Below, one piece after another: positions 43,711 to 54,973 of a stretch of DNA of 64,000 bases. The translations under genes and the position numbers were made by a program. Numbering within the stretch: position 1 is the stretch's first letter; every line of letters begins with the position of its first letter. The notes under the pieces were generated by a model. That model saw only the letters and a program-made list of their open reading frames with translations, was not told the origin of the DNA and searched no databases. The DNA is taken from positions 266,547,687-266,611,686 of the forward strand of contig NC_061510.1 in the NCBI RefSeq assembly GCF_022539505.1, written 5' to 3'. Source of the stretch: Lolium rigidum. Its lineage: Eukaryota > Streptophyta > Magnoliopsida > Poales > Poaceae.

Positions 43711-44445
43711 CTAGATGGAGGATGGCTGATGCTGGTGTTGCTGCGCGCGTGGAGCGATTGATGCGGAGGCTGCTGCTGCGCTGCGTGGTGGGAGCTGTGT
43801 GCGCGCGCTGCTGGTGGAGGAATCAGAGGCGCGGGCGCGGCCGGCTTGGTTGCTGGCGGCTCGGGATCGAGCGGGAGCTGGGCTGCTTTGCTGCGCGTGG
43901 GGGCAGATGGAGGCGGGCGTGGTGTGGCTGGCAGGAGCGGCGAGCTGGTGGCCTGGGGCGGTCGGCGGCCAGGGGAGATCAAGGTGCAGGCGAGGCGCGG
44001 TGGTTTGGCTGGCGCGTGGTGCTCGCGAACGAGCGCGTGTAGGGAGCGGATCGAGGGCGGGGCAAGCGGCGGCCAGCGGCGGTTGGTGCGGCTCGGGGCT
44101 GAAGGCGCGAGCGCGCGTGGTCTGCGGCGAGCGGAGTGGAGGTGAGGCCTGGCTGCTGTCGGCTGTGAGCGGAAGGCGACCAGGGGCGCGCGAGGCCAGG
44201 GGCGGTGGGAGGTTGAAGATGATGGGGGCCGGCAGTGCCGCCAAAGCCTGGCCGGCAGTGCCGGTCGGCCGGCAGTGCCGCTCTGGTCCGGCCGGCAGTT
44301 CCGGGACCGACGAACAGGACGAACACGCAGCGGAAATATGAGGAGAAAATCGTCGATTCGGAGCAGAATACAAGGAATTGAGCTGTGAAAATTGGGGAAG
44401 ATGTAGATCTACCATAGGAACACGAAATCCATGGACCAAAACCAC
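43711..44445 (-). other. Leader open frame of element D2 (MVLVHGF...)
   Basis: A 244-codon frame on the element's sense strand between primer site and gag. The start MVLVHGF is shared with D1. The body is Ala/Pro/Ser/Arg-rich and unlike D1's. It overlaps the GC-rich ggcagtgccgg zones (about 43600-43690 and 44220-44300). No domain; likely a composition effect in a variable leader. The remaining leader (42428-43600) is non-coding and parallels D1 (6670-7500). Confidence 0.3.
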
Positions 44446-44566
44446 TCAAAACGCAACCAAATCACAGATCGGTCAAGAGGCAAATTAGGGCTATTTTTGG
44501 GATTTTTGGGGAAAATTTTTAGAGACGAAATTGGATGGGTGGGGGGTCAAATCCGCGGAAACCAAA

Positions 44567-44580
44567 GGCTGCTGATACCA
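44567..44580 (-). promoter_or_regulatory. Primer-binding site of element D2
   Basis: Minus strand TGGTATCAGCAGCC, two bases from the 5' LTR. Its first nine bases match the initiator-Met tRNA complement, as in D1. Confidence 0.85.
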
Positions 44581-44582
44581 TA

Positions 44583-45496
44583 TGATGAGGTCTAAGACCC
44601 CTTTTGTGGCCCGATCTTGCGGTTGACCCGAAATCCAAAGAGGGATGAGAGGGAGAGCGCGAAGAACACGATGAACACAAAGAACACGAGGAACTCACGC
44701 ACGCACACCAACCCGATACAATCGATACTTACCCCCGTGGCTCGATGGACCACGCCAATAGAATCAACCCGGGAGAGACGCGCGGTAGAATCCCGGAGTG
44801 AGAGATCGGTGAGGGAGATGAATCTAGGAGTGGGAGAGAGAGTGGGTAGCACTAGAATCTCACACACCAAATCCAATCATCCAACAAGGGTAGCCTTGAT
44901 ACAAAGGGAAGAAACCCTAGGGAGACAAAGCTCATCTTCATGTTTAAGCTATCATCTTGTCTAACCCTAATTGGGGGAGAGGGATGAGCTATATATAGGC
45001 CCAGATCCGTCCAGGGGTAAAAGGGGCATTACAATAAAGTATTGGTGACCATAGATGCTAAATAGACGGTTGGGATGAAGTCAACTCGGGAGGGGCCGGC
45101 AGTGCCGGTCAGGATCCGGCGGTAGTGCCGGCCTGGGTCTTCGAGGCGTCATCAGCAGGTGGGGCCGGCAGTGCCGGCGTCCGGGGGCCGGCAGTGCCGG
45201 GGTGAGCAGGCCGGCGATGCTCGGCGTCCCGAGGCCGGCGGTCGCGGAGTGTCGAGCAGGCGGCCGGTGCCCTTCTCCTCCTCCTTCTTCTTCTCTTCGT
45301 CTTCTTCTCTCTTCCTTGCACCATGGGAGTTCCTTCTCTCTTGGTCCTTGTCGACGTCGGCACCTTTACATATATGGCGGGGGTTTGTGTTGTTGGTCCA
45401 CTTGGGGGACTCCTTGACCATGGTGTAGCGTCGACGATAGGCGGGGCTGCACTTGACGGTCTTGAGGTGGAGGTGTCCGAAAGCCACCCCGCATCA
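44583..45496 (-). repeat. 5' LTR of element D2
   Basis: 914 bp, almost identical to the 3' LTR except for a cluster of differences near 45208-45275, where several ccggcagtgccgg motifs are altered. The TATA-like TATATA at about 44990-44998 on the minus strand would be the element's promoter. Confidence 0.93.
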
Positions 45497-45501
45497 CTGT
45501 T

Positions 45502-47914
45502 CCTATTATCTTGGTACCTAAGAAGGATGGTTCTTCACGCATGTGTACTGATTGTAGAACTATTAATAATATTACCATTCGATACCGTCATCCAATACCT
45601 CGTTTAGATGATATGCTTGATGAATTGAGTGGTTCCGTTATGTTCTCTAAAGTTGATTTGCGTAGTGGTTACCACCAGATTCGTATGAAATTAGGAGATG
45701 AATGGAAAACAGCGTTTAAAACTAAGTTCGGCTTATATGAGTGGTTAGTAATGCCCTTTGGTTTAACTAATGCACCTAGTACTTTCATGAGATTGATGAA
45801 CGAAGTTTTACGTGCTTTTATTGGACGTTTTGTGGTGGTATACTTTGATGATATTCTGATTTATAGCAAATCTTTGGAGGAACATTTGGATCATTTACGT
45901 GCTCGTTTTCAATGCGTTACGTGATGCACGTTTGTATGGTAATCTTGAGAAGTGCACCTTTTGCACCAATCGAGTTGCGTTTCTTGGCTATGTTGTTACT
46001 GCGCAGGGAATTGAAGTTGATCCAGCCAAGATTGAGGCAATTGAGAGTTGGCCGCAACCAAAGACGGTCACACAAGTGAGGAGTTTTCTTGGCCTCGCTG
46101 GCTTCTATAGGCGCTTTGTGAAAGATTTTGGATCCATTGCTGCGCCGCTGAATGAGCTTACAAAGAAGGATGTGCCCTTTGTGTGGGGCGATGCACAACA
46201 AGACGCCTTCATGATTCCGAAAGATAAGTTAACACATGCTCCATTACTCCAACTTCCTGATTTCAATAAGACTTTTGAGCTTGAATGTGATGCTAGTGGA
46301 ATTGGTTTGGGAGGTGTGTTATTACAAGAGGGCAAACCTGTTGCATATTTTAGTGAAAAATTGAGTGGGCCTAGTCCGAACTATTCTACTTATGATAAAG
46401 AACTATATGCGCTTGGTTCGGACATTAGAAACTTGGCAACATTATTTATGGCCTAAAGAATTTGTTATACATTCGATCATGAATCTTTGAAGCATATTCG
46501 TAGTCAAGCTAAGTTGAATCGTCGCCATGCAAAGTGGGTTGAATTTATAGAGTCTTTTCCTTATGTTATCAAACACAAAAAGGGTAAAGATAATGTTATT
46601 GCTGATGCTTTGTCGCGCCGTTATACTATGCTATCTCAACTTGACTTCAAGATTTTTGGATTAGAAACAATAAAGGAACAATACTTGAATGATGCTGATT
46701 TTAAAGATGTGTTGCTGAATTGTAAAGATGGTAGAACATGGAACAAATTCGTCCTCAATGATGGATTTGTGTTCCGTGCTAACAAGCTATGCATCCCAGA
46801 TGGTTCCGTTCGTCTTTTGTTGTTGCGGGAGGCGCATGGAGGAGGATTGATGGGACACTTTGGTGTGAAGAAGACGGAGGATGTACTTGCTGCACACTTC
46901 TTTTGGCCACGTATGCGTCGAGATGTTGAGAGATTTGTGGCACGCTGCACTACATGTCAAAAAGCTAAGTCTCGACTTAATCCACATGGTTTATATATGC
47001 CTCTTCCTGTTCCTAGTGTACCAGTGGGAGGATATTTCTATGGATTTCGTTTTGGGTTTGCCTCGTACACGAAGGGGAGGGATAGTATCTTTGTTGTTGT
47101 GGATAGGTTTTCTAAGATGGCACACTTTATTCCATGTCACAAAACCGATGATGCTACACATGTTGCTGATTTGTTCTTTCGCGAAATTGTGCGTTTACAT
47201 GGTGTGCCAAATACTATTGTTTACGATCGTGATACTAAGTTTCTTAGCCACTTTTGGAGATGTTTATGGGCTAAGTTGGGGACTAAATTGCTGTTTAGTA
47301 CTACATGTCATCCCCAAGCCGATGGGCAAGCTGAAGTAGTAAATAGAACTTTGTCTACTATGCTGCGGGCTGTTTTGAAGAAGAACTTAAAATTGTGGGA
47401 AGAATGTTTACCTCATGTTGAATTTGCTTACAATCGCTCGCTGCATTCTACCACTAAGATGTGCCCATTTGAGATTGTTTATGGTTTTGTACCATGTGCG
47501 CCTATTGATTTGTTGCCTTTACCATCTTCTGTGCAAAATAATTTGGATGCTACAGACCATGCTGAATTGATACTAAAATTGCATGAGACTACTAAAGACA
47601 ACATAGCACGCATGAATGCTAAGTATAAAATTGCTGGGGATAGAGGAAGAAAGCATGTTGTGTTTGATGTTGGTGATCTTGTTTGGTTGCATTTGCGCAA
47701 AGATCGTTTTCTCGAATTGCGCAAGTCTAAACTAATGCCCTGCGCTGCTGGTCCTTTTAAGGTGTTAGAGAAAATAAATAATAATGCATATAAACTTGAG
47801 CTTCTGCGGAATTGGGTCCGGTTAGTCCTACATTTAACATTGCAGATTTGAAGCCTTACTTTGGTGAAGAAGAGGAGCTTTCGTCGAGGACGACTTCAAT
47901 TCAAGAAGGGGGCA
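45502..47914 (+). pseudogene. Element C RT, RNase H and integrase (after D2), frameshifted
   Basis: Continues C's pol at [50 protein letters not shown], active site YFDD (45841-45852). A frameshift lies near 45908. Then NLEKCTFCTNRVAFLGYVV, RSFLGLAGFYRRFVKDF and RNase H (ELECDASGIGLGGVLLQ), with a shift near 46420-46470. Integrase: H2C2 finger ([13 protein letters not shown]...[10 protein letters not shown]) and core, where two opposite one-base shifts near 47027 and 47085 misread the segment with the first catalytic Asp. The second Asp (YDRDTKFLS) and Glu region ([13 protein letters not shown]) remain. A shift near 47810 precedes the C-terminal [15 protein letters not shown], polypurine tract (47903-47912) and 3' LTR. 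No chromodomain is seen. Confidence 0.93.
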
Positions 47915-48847
47915 TGATGAGGACATCCCATCTCTTGATACAGCCACTCGTACCTACAGCCACACAATTACAAGGACCAATCACTCGAGCTCGTGCCAAA
48001 CAACTTAACTATCGGGTACTTTCGTTTCTTGGAACTATTCCTCACATACATGAGAATATGATGCTTGCCTAAATCAGATATGTTTGTTACTCTTAGGAAT
48101 GATGGACCAGGCATGGATGAGGAGGACAAGCATTGGAGCATGATCACGCGTGGAGGAGATGGCAGCAAGCGTTTGAGGATTGAAGATGACGCCGCAAGTG
48201 GAGATTTCAGAACTTTGAAGCCACCATAAGAAGAGATGAAGACATGGACGAAATATAGAGTTTCCCACTTCATAATTTCGTCCATAGCATGTTATGGTGC
48301 TGCGTCACCTTTAGTTTTGGGCCGGGCCCATGTCATTTTCGCAGGAATTAAGTCAGCCACTTTTTAGAGTCCGTATTGAAGGGGAAAGGCCTTCTAGGGT
48401 TTGGTTCGACCACCATACGTATGGTTGGCCGAAACCCCACCTTTTCCTCCTTTAAATACCCCCATAGCCGTCACGTTTAGACTGGGATTTTGATTAGACT
48501 AAAAGTTAGCCATTGCTGCAACTCTCGTGTACTTCTTTTGAGGCCAACGCCCAGAACAAGACCGACTATTCGGAATCCCACCTTATTCAATAAAGCTTTC
48601 ATCTTTCATCCGCAATATTCTGATTGCAATATTAGTTCTTACTTGTTCTCGATTTCGGGTAGGAATTAAGACCCTCGTCTGGTCGGTCGATCGTGCATCC
48701 GCAAGATCAGTAACTCCCGGAGATTGTCCTAGCGATTGCATTGGCGCACGAGCTTTGCACGTGTAGTCGGATCGTCAAGCACGAACTCCACCAACAAATC
48801 GACGCTATCATACTCTCATCGAAAGATCGGCCACCTTTGCCCTATCA
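47915..48847 (+). repeat. 3' LTR of element C
   Basis: 933 bp. Same ends and TATA-like tttaaatacccc (near 48450) as the 5' LTR. It is followed by the GTTTG duplication and then B's integrase core. Confidence 0.93.
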
Positions 48848-48852
48848 GTTTG

Positions 48853-49803
48853 GGAGCATTCAGATGGTACCCGCATCAGCAGTGAATCCTATCATCAAAC
48901 CTTGGCCATTCCGAGGTTGGGGTATGGATATGATCGGCAAAATTCATCCTGCGTCAAGCAAAGGCCATGAATGGGTTCTGGCCATTACAGATTACTTCAC
49001 TAAATGGGTGGAGGCGGTCCCTATGAAGGCAGTAGCATCGAAAGATGTTATCAGTTTCGTGTTGGAACATGTCATTCATAGATTCGGGATTCCCGGACTA
49101 TTACGACCGATGGAGGTTCGGTCTTCGTTTCGAAAGAGATGAAAAAGTTCCGTGATGGCATGGGGATCAAGTTAATCCGATCGTCTCCATATTATGCTCA
49201 AGCAAACGGGCGAGTCGAAGCGTCCAACAAGAGCTTGATCAAGGCGATTAAGAGGAAAATCGACGAGCACCCTAAACGATGGCATGAGGTGCCTGTCGGA
49301 GGCGTTGTGGGCTTACCGCATGTCGTGTCATAGAACGATAAAAACCTCGCCATACCAGACTGGTCTATGGACAAGAAGCCGTGTTACCCCGGGAAATTAA
49401 GGCGGGGTCAAGACGGATCACGTTCCGGAATGATTTAACTCGTCGAAGAATATGCAGCCACGATGAGCGACGACGATTGAGGACGCAACGGAACTTAGAC
49501 TATGGTCACTTGAGAAAATCAAGGAGAATAAAGCCACGGTGGCTCGTGCATATAATAAGAAAGTGAAGCCAAAAGAGTTCCAAGTTGGTGATCCGGTATG
49601 GGAAGGCTGTATTGCCGTTGGGGGCGAAGGATAAAATGTATGGTAAATGGTCTCCAAATTGGCATGGCCCGTACAAAGTAGTCCAAGTTTTAAAGGGAAA
49701 TGCATACATGCTCGAACAGTTGGACGGTGTGAAGTTCCCAGTGGCCGTCAATGGCCAGCATCTCAAGAAGTATTTCCCAAGTATGTGGGATGATGGGCAG
49801 TGA
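48853..49803 (+). pseudogene. Element B pol, part 2: integrase core and C-terminus
   Basis: Resumes after C with GSIQMVPASAVNPIIKPWPF. It contains the first catalytic Asp (WGMDMIGKIHP), ITDYFTKWVEAVP, and after a shift near 49100 KKFRDGMGIKLIRSSPYYAQ and the Glu segment (ANGRVEASNKSLIKAIK). Further shifts lie near 49290, 49370, 49440 and 49595. The C-terminal part reads MYGKWSPNWHGPYKVVQVLK and GQHLKKYFPSMW. At least four frameshifts make it a relic. Confidence 0.9.
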
Positions 49804-50237
49804 GGTATGGAGGCCGATTTTATATCGGCCAGAGAAAAACAAAATCATCACAGCCGATGTACAAACATCGACTCGAGAAGACATGCGAGGTCAACAGTAT
49901 ACTGATACACCCGATGCACGGACATCGACTTCAGAATAATAAAGCCGATACATTGCTATCGACTCTAGAGGAATAAACTCAATTGAGCAGGTTAACAGGT
50001 CACGTTCAGATTAAAGACCATGATATCTGGGATGAATATCCCATTGGATCGGCCTTGCCATCGGCTCTTTGAACAGTGACTTCATTGGACAATCGGCAAA
50101 TTAACAAGAAAGAAAAAGTGATTGGGGAATATTTTCTCCATTAGAAAGGGATTTCTTACAAAGAAGGAGCCGATCGCTCAAAGGAGGGAGAGCAAAAGGA
50201 GGACAGATTGCTACCACTAGCCTATGCTAAGCGGTCC

Positions 50238-50489
50238 CTACTCTAAAAGCCGTCGGCCGGCCTCGTCATCGCCGCCGTAGCCGCCGCCGGTGCTGCTGCC
50301 GGCGGGCTCCTCGTCGCTACTGTCGTAGCCTTCAATGGGGGCGTCTTCTTCTTCATCATCGTCGTCTTCGTCGTCATCCGACCATGCCCAGCCGCGGAAT
50401 CGCTTCGCTGGTGGCTCGTCGGAGGAGGTGTCGTCTTCTTCCTCTTCCTCGTTGGAGGGGATGTCAGCTTCCCCAGGAGAGGAGGTCAT
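50238..50489 (-). CDS. Antisense acidic frame in element B, 83 aa
   Basis: Open on the minus strand, opposite to B's pol, between integrase and the 3' LTR. It is strongly acidic (EEEEEDDTSSDEPPAKRFRG, WAWSDDDEDDDDEEEDAP) with a short basic PPAKRFRG patch. A further Met-initiated stretch upstream (MASSSSSAASALSFQSSPSD, near 50590-50480) is in another register, so the gene was probably longer and is broken by a small shift near 50480. Antisense open frames at this position are known in Tat-lineage elements; function is not established. The rest of 49804-50847 is non-coding, with recurring gccgat motifs. Confidence 0.5.
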   Translation of the reverse strand: MTSSPGEADIPSNEEEEEDDTSSDEPPAKRFRGWAWSDDDEDDDDEEEDAPIEGYDSSDEEPAGSSTGGGYGGDDEAGRRLLE

Positions 50490-50857
50490 CCGGCTCTTCC
50501 CGTTGGCCGGGCTCTGGCATCAGCTCATCTGAAGGGGAAGATTGGAAGGAAAGAGCCGATGCAGCCGAGGAGGAGGATGAGGCCATGGAGGAGGAGGGTT
50601 TTTCGATGGCTAGTACGGATCAAAAGGGTGAAGAAGTAAACTGCGCGATGCGGTTAAAACAGAGGGGGTATAGTGGAAATTCAATGCTTGAGCAGTTTTC
50701 GAGGATACGGTGCTAAAGCTGTCAATCGTGCAGAAGTTGAGAAGGCAGGGTATTATGGCGAAGAATACTGCGGCGGTTCTGCTCTGCCACGACATGACCC
50801 TTCGAAGGAAAAACAGAGTGGTTTTGGAATTATCATTACCAAAACCTGGGGGGCATG

Positions 50858-52016
50858 TGTTATCGCCAGATTTTGGCAAATCAGGAGATAGGCCGTAAGC
50901 GAGATGGGCTTGAAGGATATACGCGTGGAGGATCTCTGAAGCGGCCTTGCACGAGAGTTTGGGCTAAATTGCCCGTGTATCTGTAGTTTATTTGATCGTG
51001 TTTAGAATTAAAAGGTAGAGTTCGGCCCGTGCACCGTTATGTGCACGCTGGAATTAGGAAGTCCCCTGGACTATAAATATGTATCTAGGGTTTATGAAAT
51101 AAACAACAATCACGTTCACAACAAACACAAACCAGGCGCATCGCCACCCCTTCCTTCGAGGGTTTCCTTCCGGGTAAGCATCATGCTGCCTAGATCGCAT
51201 CTTGCGATCTAGGTAGTACACGTTTATTTGTCTACCTTGTGCTACTCGTGCTGAAGCGTTGTTGATGGCGAGTAGCACTACCTATCTTAGGTGTTTTGGG
51301 GCTTGCATTGATGCTTTTCTTATGCATATCTGCTTAGCAATGCCGTCCCTCGACACCTAGCTGCCCTTACGCCTATCTGGGCGTAAGGGCAGCATCTTGC
51401 TTGTTCGATACTTAGTAGATCCGATCTGTTATAGTTGCTCCTTGTTCTTCAAGGATTAGTTTAATATCCGCATGATTAGGCCTTATGCTGGGGTTGGAGG
51501 ATCCGGTAGTGCGCTAGGTGTTGTTTACCGTTCCTATAAGGGATGTTCCGGGAATTGACGTAATGTTGGTTTTTAGGCCTCTTCTAGGGATAGTTTACAT
51601 CATCTTTCGTATCTGCTAGGCCCAACTACGCGTAGGACGTTCCGGTTATGCGGTGAAAACCCTAAACTGTCGTAGATTGGTTTAGCTTTGTTTTGATCAA
51701 ACAGGATCCCCATGTCATTGCAAATCCAACGTGAACCATGGGGCGATCGGCTCTTTGAGCCGATCCACAGGGCAACCTGAGAGCCGATAGGGCTCGTATT
51801 TAATGTTTATGTTTCTACCATGCAGGAACAATCGAAGCAATCTAACACCTTCCTGATCGGGTCTAGGTCGGGTGGCACGCCCTTGCAACCGCCAGGACGT
51901 GTGCAGGAAACTTGCGGGACGACGCGAGGTGCCAGGGTCCACTAAGCGGCCTTGGGAGCCTCCCGGCTCTTCGTGTTGCTTAACCACTGCTCGCCGGTGA
52001 GTTTTGGCAGGCAACA
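50858..52016 (+). repeat. 3' LTR of element B
   Basis: 1159 bp, preceded by the purine run ctggggggcatg (50846-50857) and followed by GAATT (52017-52021), then by the interrupted satellite. Confidence 0.93.
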
Positions 52017-52298
52017 GAATTTTGACAAGTTCTCTCGAATGAAAACACATTTGATTAAGTTGCCTCATAATATATATACAATTAGTGTGCATGCGTGCAT
52101 GGCATACCTTGCACATATCATTCGTGCATATATTTCAATATATATTTGAACATATTCTTGGGGATATATATATATATTTCAATCTCTTTCTCGATCTATA
52201 TATCGTTGGTGGCCAAAACACACACTTATACACGCATGCACTTTATGCGCAAAGGCGCGGGTGACTCTAATAATGTGTGTGTGCACTCGATCGATGAT

Positions 52299-52524
52299 CC
52301 CTAAACCTTAAACCCTAAAACCCTAATCTGTAATCCCTAATTAAACCCTAAACGTACACCCTAAACACCCTAAACAATAAACCCTAAACCCTAGACCCAA
52401 AACCCTAAACCCTAAACACTAAACCCTCAACCCTAAACCCTAAACACTAAACCCTAAACCCTAAACCCTAACCTTAACCCTAACCCCTAGCTAACCCTAA
52501 ACCCTAAACCCTAATTAAACCCTA
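52299..52524. repeat. Telomere-like tract 3 (CCCTAAA variants)
   Basis: About 225 bp, same orientation and bounding sequence as tracts 1 and 2 (gatcgatgat before, catatataggccaacg after). Confidence 0.9.
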
Positions 52525-52596
52525 CATATATAGGCCAACGACACTTAATTGCGCGGGTGCCTCTCTAATAATGTGTGTGAGCACTCGATCGATGAT

Positions 52597-52804
52597 CCCT
52601 AAACCTTGAACCATAAAACCCTAAAACCCTAATCTCCCTAATCCCTAATCCCTAAACACCCTAAACACCCTAAACACTAAACCCTAAACCCTAAACACTA
52701 AACCCTAAACCCTAAACCCTAAACACTAAACCCTAAACCCTAAACACTAAACCTTAAACCCTAGACCCTAAACCCTGATTAACCCTAACCCTAACCCTAA
52801 CCCC
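52597..52804. repeat. Telomere-like tract 4 (CCCTAAA variants), cut by element E
   Basis: About 208 bp ending ccctaaccctaacccc at the start of E's LTR. The right continuation lies outside the window. Its start is only 298 bp after that of tract 3, shorter than the other units. Confidence 0.9.
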
Positions 52805-54973
52805 TGATACGTCTCAAACGTATCTATAATTTCTTATGTTCCATGCTACTTTTATGATGATACTCACATGTTTTATACACATTATATGTCATTATTATGC
52901 ATTTTCCGGCACTAACCTATTGACGAGATGCCGAAGAGCCGATTCTTTGTTTTCTTGCTGTTTTTGGTTTCAGAAATCCTACAAAGGAAATATTCTCGGA
53001 ATTGGACGAAATCAATGCCCAGGGTCTTATTTTTCCACGAAGCTTCCAGAAGACCGAAAGGATAACGAAGTAGGGCGACGAGGCGCCGCCACACTAGGGC
53101 CACGCGGCCTAAAGGGGGCCCGCGCCGCCCTAGCGTCTGGGGCCCCTGTCAGCCCTCCGACTCTACCCTTCCGCCTACTTAAAGCCTTCGTCGCGAAACC
53201 CTCTGTACCAAGAGCCACGATACGGAAAACCTTCCAGAGACGCAACCGCCGCCAATCCCATCTCGGGGGATTCAGGAGATCGCCTCCGGCACCCTGCCGG
53301 AGAGGGGAATCATCTCCCGGAGGACTCTTCATCGCCATGATCGCCTCCGGATCGATGTGTGAGTAGTTCATCCCTGGACTATGGGTCCATAGCAGTAGCT
53401 AGATGGTTGTCTTCTCCTCATTGTGCTATCACGTTAGATCTTGTGAGCTGCTTATCATGATCAAGATCATCTATTTGTAATGCTACATGTTGTGTTTGTT
53501 GGGATCCGATGAATATTGAATACTATGTCAAGTTGATTATCAATCTATCATATATGTTGTTTATGTTCTTGCATGCTCTCCGTTGCTAGTAGAGGCTCGG
53601 CCAAGTTGATACTTGTAACTCCAAGAGGGAGTATTTATGCTCGATAGTGGGTTCATGCCTCCATTGAATGCGGGACGATGACGAGAAAGTTTTAAGGTTG
53701 TAGATGTGCTGTTGCCACTAGGGATAAAACATCGATGCTTTGTCTAAGGATATTTGTGTTGATTACATTCCACACCATACTTAATGCAATTGTCTGTTGT
53801 TTACAACTTAATACCGGAAGGGGTTCGGATGATAACCTGAAAGTGGACTTTTTAGGCATAGATGCATGCTGGATAGCGGTCTATGTACTTTGTCGTAATG
53901 CCCTGATTAAATCTCATAGTACTCATCATGATATATGTATGTGCATTGTTATGCCTTCTTTATTTGTCATTTGCCCAACTGTAATTTGTTCACCCGACAT
54001 GCTATTTATCTTATGGGAGAGACAGCACTAGTGAACTGTGGACCCCGGTCCATTCTTTACATCTGAAATACAATCTACTGCAATACTTGTTCTTTACTGT
54101 TCTTCGCAAACAAACATCATCTTCCACACTACACGGTTAATCCTTTGTTTTCAGCAAGCCGCTGAGATTGACAACCTCACTGTTACGTTGGGGAAAAGTA
54201 CATTGATTTTGTTGTGCATGTTCCACGTTGGCGCCGGAATCCCTGGTGTTGCGCTGATACGTCTCCAACGTACCTATAATTTCTGATGTTCCATGCTTGT
54301 TTTATGACAATACTTACATGTTTTGCTTGCACTTTATAATGTTTTTATGCATTTTCCGGAACTAATCTATTAACGAGATGCCGGAGGGCCAGTTCCTGTT
54401 TTCTGTTGTTTTTAGTTCCAGAAAGGCTGTTCGGGCAATATTCTCGGAATTCGACGAAATCAACTCCCAGAACCCTATTTTTCCCGGAACCTTCCAGAAA
54501 GTCAGAGGGGGACCAGAGGGGTGCCAGGGGGTCACCACACAATATGGCGGTGCGGCCCCAGGCCTGGGCGCGCCAGCCTATGAGGGGGAGGCCCCAGGCA
54601 CCCTCCGACTCCGACACTACAAGAAATACCACAATACAACAACAGTTAATTTGCAACCCTCTGTATATGCGTTGCAAATATTTATGGTAGATACGGATAC
54701 ATGCGTTGCCCCTTCATCCGTTAGCTAACAAAGCGCAGTTGCTATCCGAAAAGATCAATATTGCCTATGAGGAAATTTTGGGCGCTTCGGCGGGAGTTAT
54801 TGCCGCGTACATTGAAATTTCAGCGGTACACAATTGGGCCTTGCGCTAAGGACGTTTCTGCCTTATCTACTCAGAGTCTTGAAACTGCAATCCCGATCTA
54901 GTGCTAGTCCGATCTATCAGCCTCCTCCTCACCGCCGCACCCCTTCCTCTCATCGGCTCTTCCTCCTCCTTCG

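Larger units (their letters stand above)
38146..45496 (-). mobile_element. LTR retrotransposon D, copy 2 (complete, gypsy-like, non-autonomous)
   Basis: LTRs of 915 bp (38146-39060) and 914 bp (44583-45496) are flanked by exact CTGTT duplications (38141-38145 and 45497-45501). Minus-strand order: 5' LTR, iMet-type primer site, 2.1-kb leader, one 1165-codon frame, polypurine tract, 3' LTR. The frame has gag-like and decayed RT parts but no protease, RNase H or integrase, so mobility would depend on a related autonomous element. LTR differences outside one cluster are few, so this is the youngest insertion of the nest. Confidence 0.95.
33625..48847 (+). mobile_element. LTR retrotransposon C (Ty3/gypsy) inserted in B's integrase gene
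   Basis: LTRs 33625-34548 and 47915-48847 (tgatgaggacatccc ... cctttgccctatca) are flanked by exact GTTTG duplications (33620-33624 and 48848-48852). Removing D2 leaves about 7.87 kb with gag, protease, RT, RNase H and integrase in gypsy order, broken by several single-base shifts. It interrupts B's pol between the integrase zinc finger and catalytic core. Confidence 0.95.
28905..52016 (+). mobile_element. LTR retrotransposon B (gypsy, Tat-type), host of nested elements C and D2
   Basis: LTRs 28905-30066 and 50858-52016 (tgttatcgccag ... ggcaggcaaca) are flanked by exact GAATT duplications (28900-28904, 52017-52021). Removing C and one GTTTG leaves about 7.9 kb. Its pol has an extra RNase H-like domain after RT/RNase H, and an acidic open frame lies antisense between pol and the 3' LTR. 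Both are known traits of the Tat lineage. Gag is internally shortened and no protease is seen. The LTRs differ by roughly 2 percent by eye, so B is older than D2. It inserted in the satellite. Confidence 0.92.
52022..52804. repeat. Composite satellite resumed after element B
   Basis: ttgacaagttctctcgaatg continues exactly where the repeat was cut at 28904. It passes through gaacatattcttgggg, tggtggcca, caaaggcgcgggtgactct and gatcgatgat into two CCCTAAA tracts. It ends at 52804, where element E is inserted. Confidence 0.9.

Noticed and set aside
43722..44341. Long plus-strand frames (106-180 codons) in D2's leader
   Set aside because: They are antisense to the element, overlap other open registers in very GC-rich repetitive DNA, and have no counterpart in D1.
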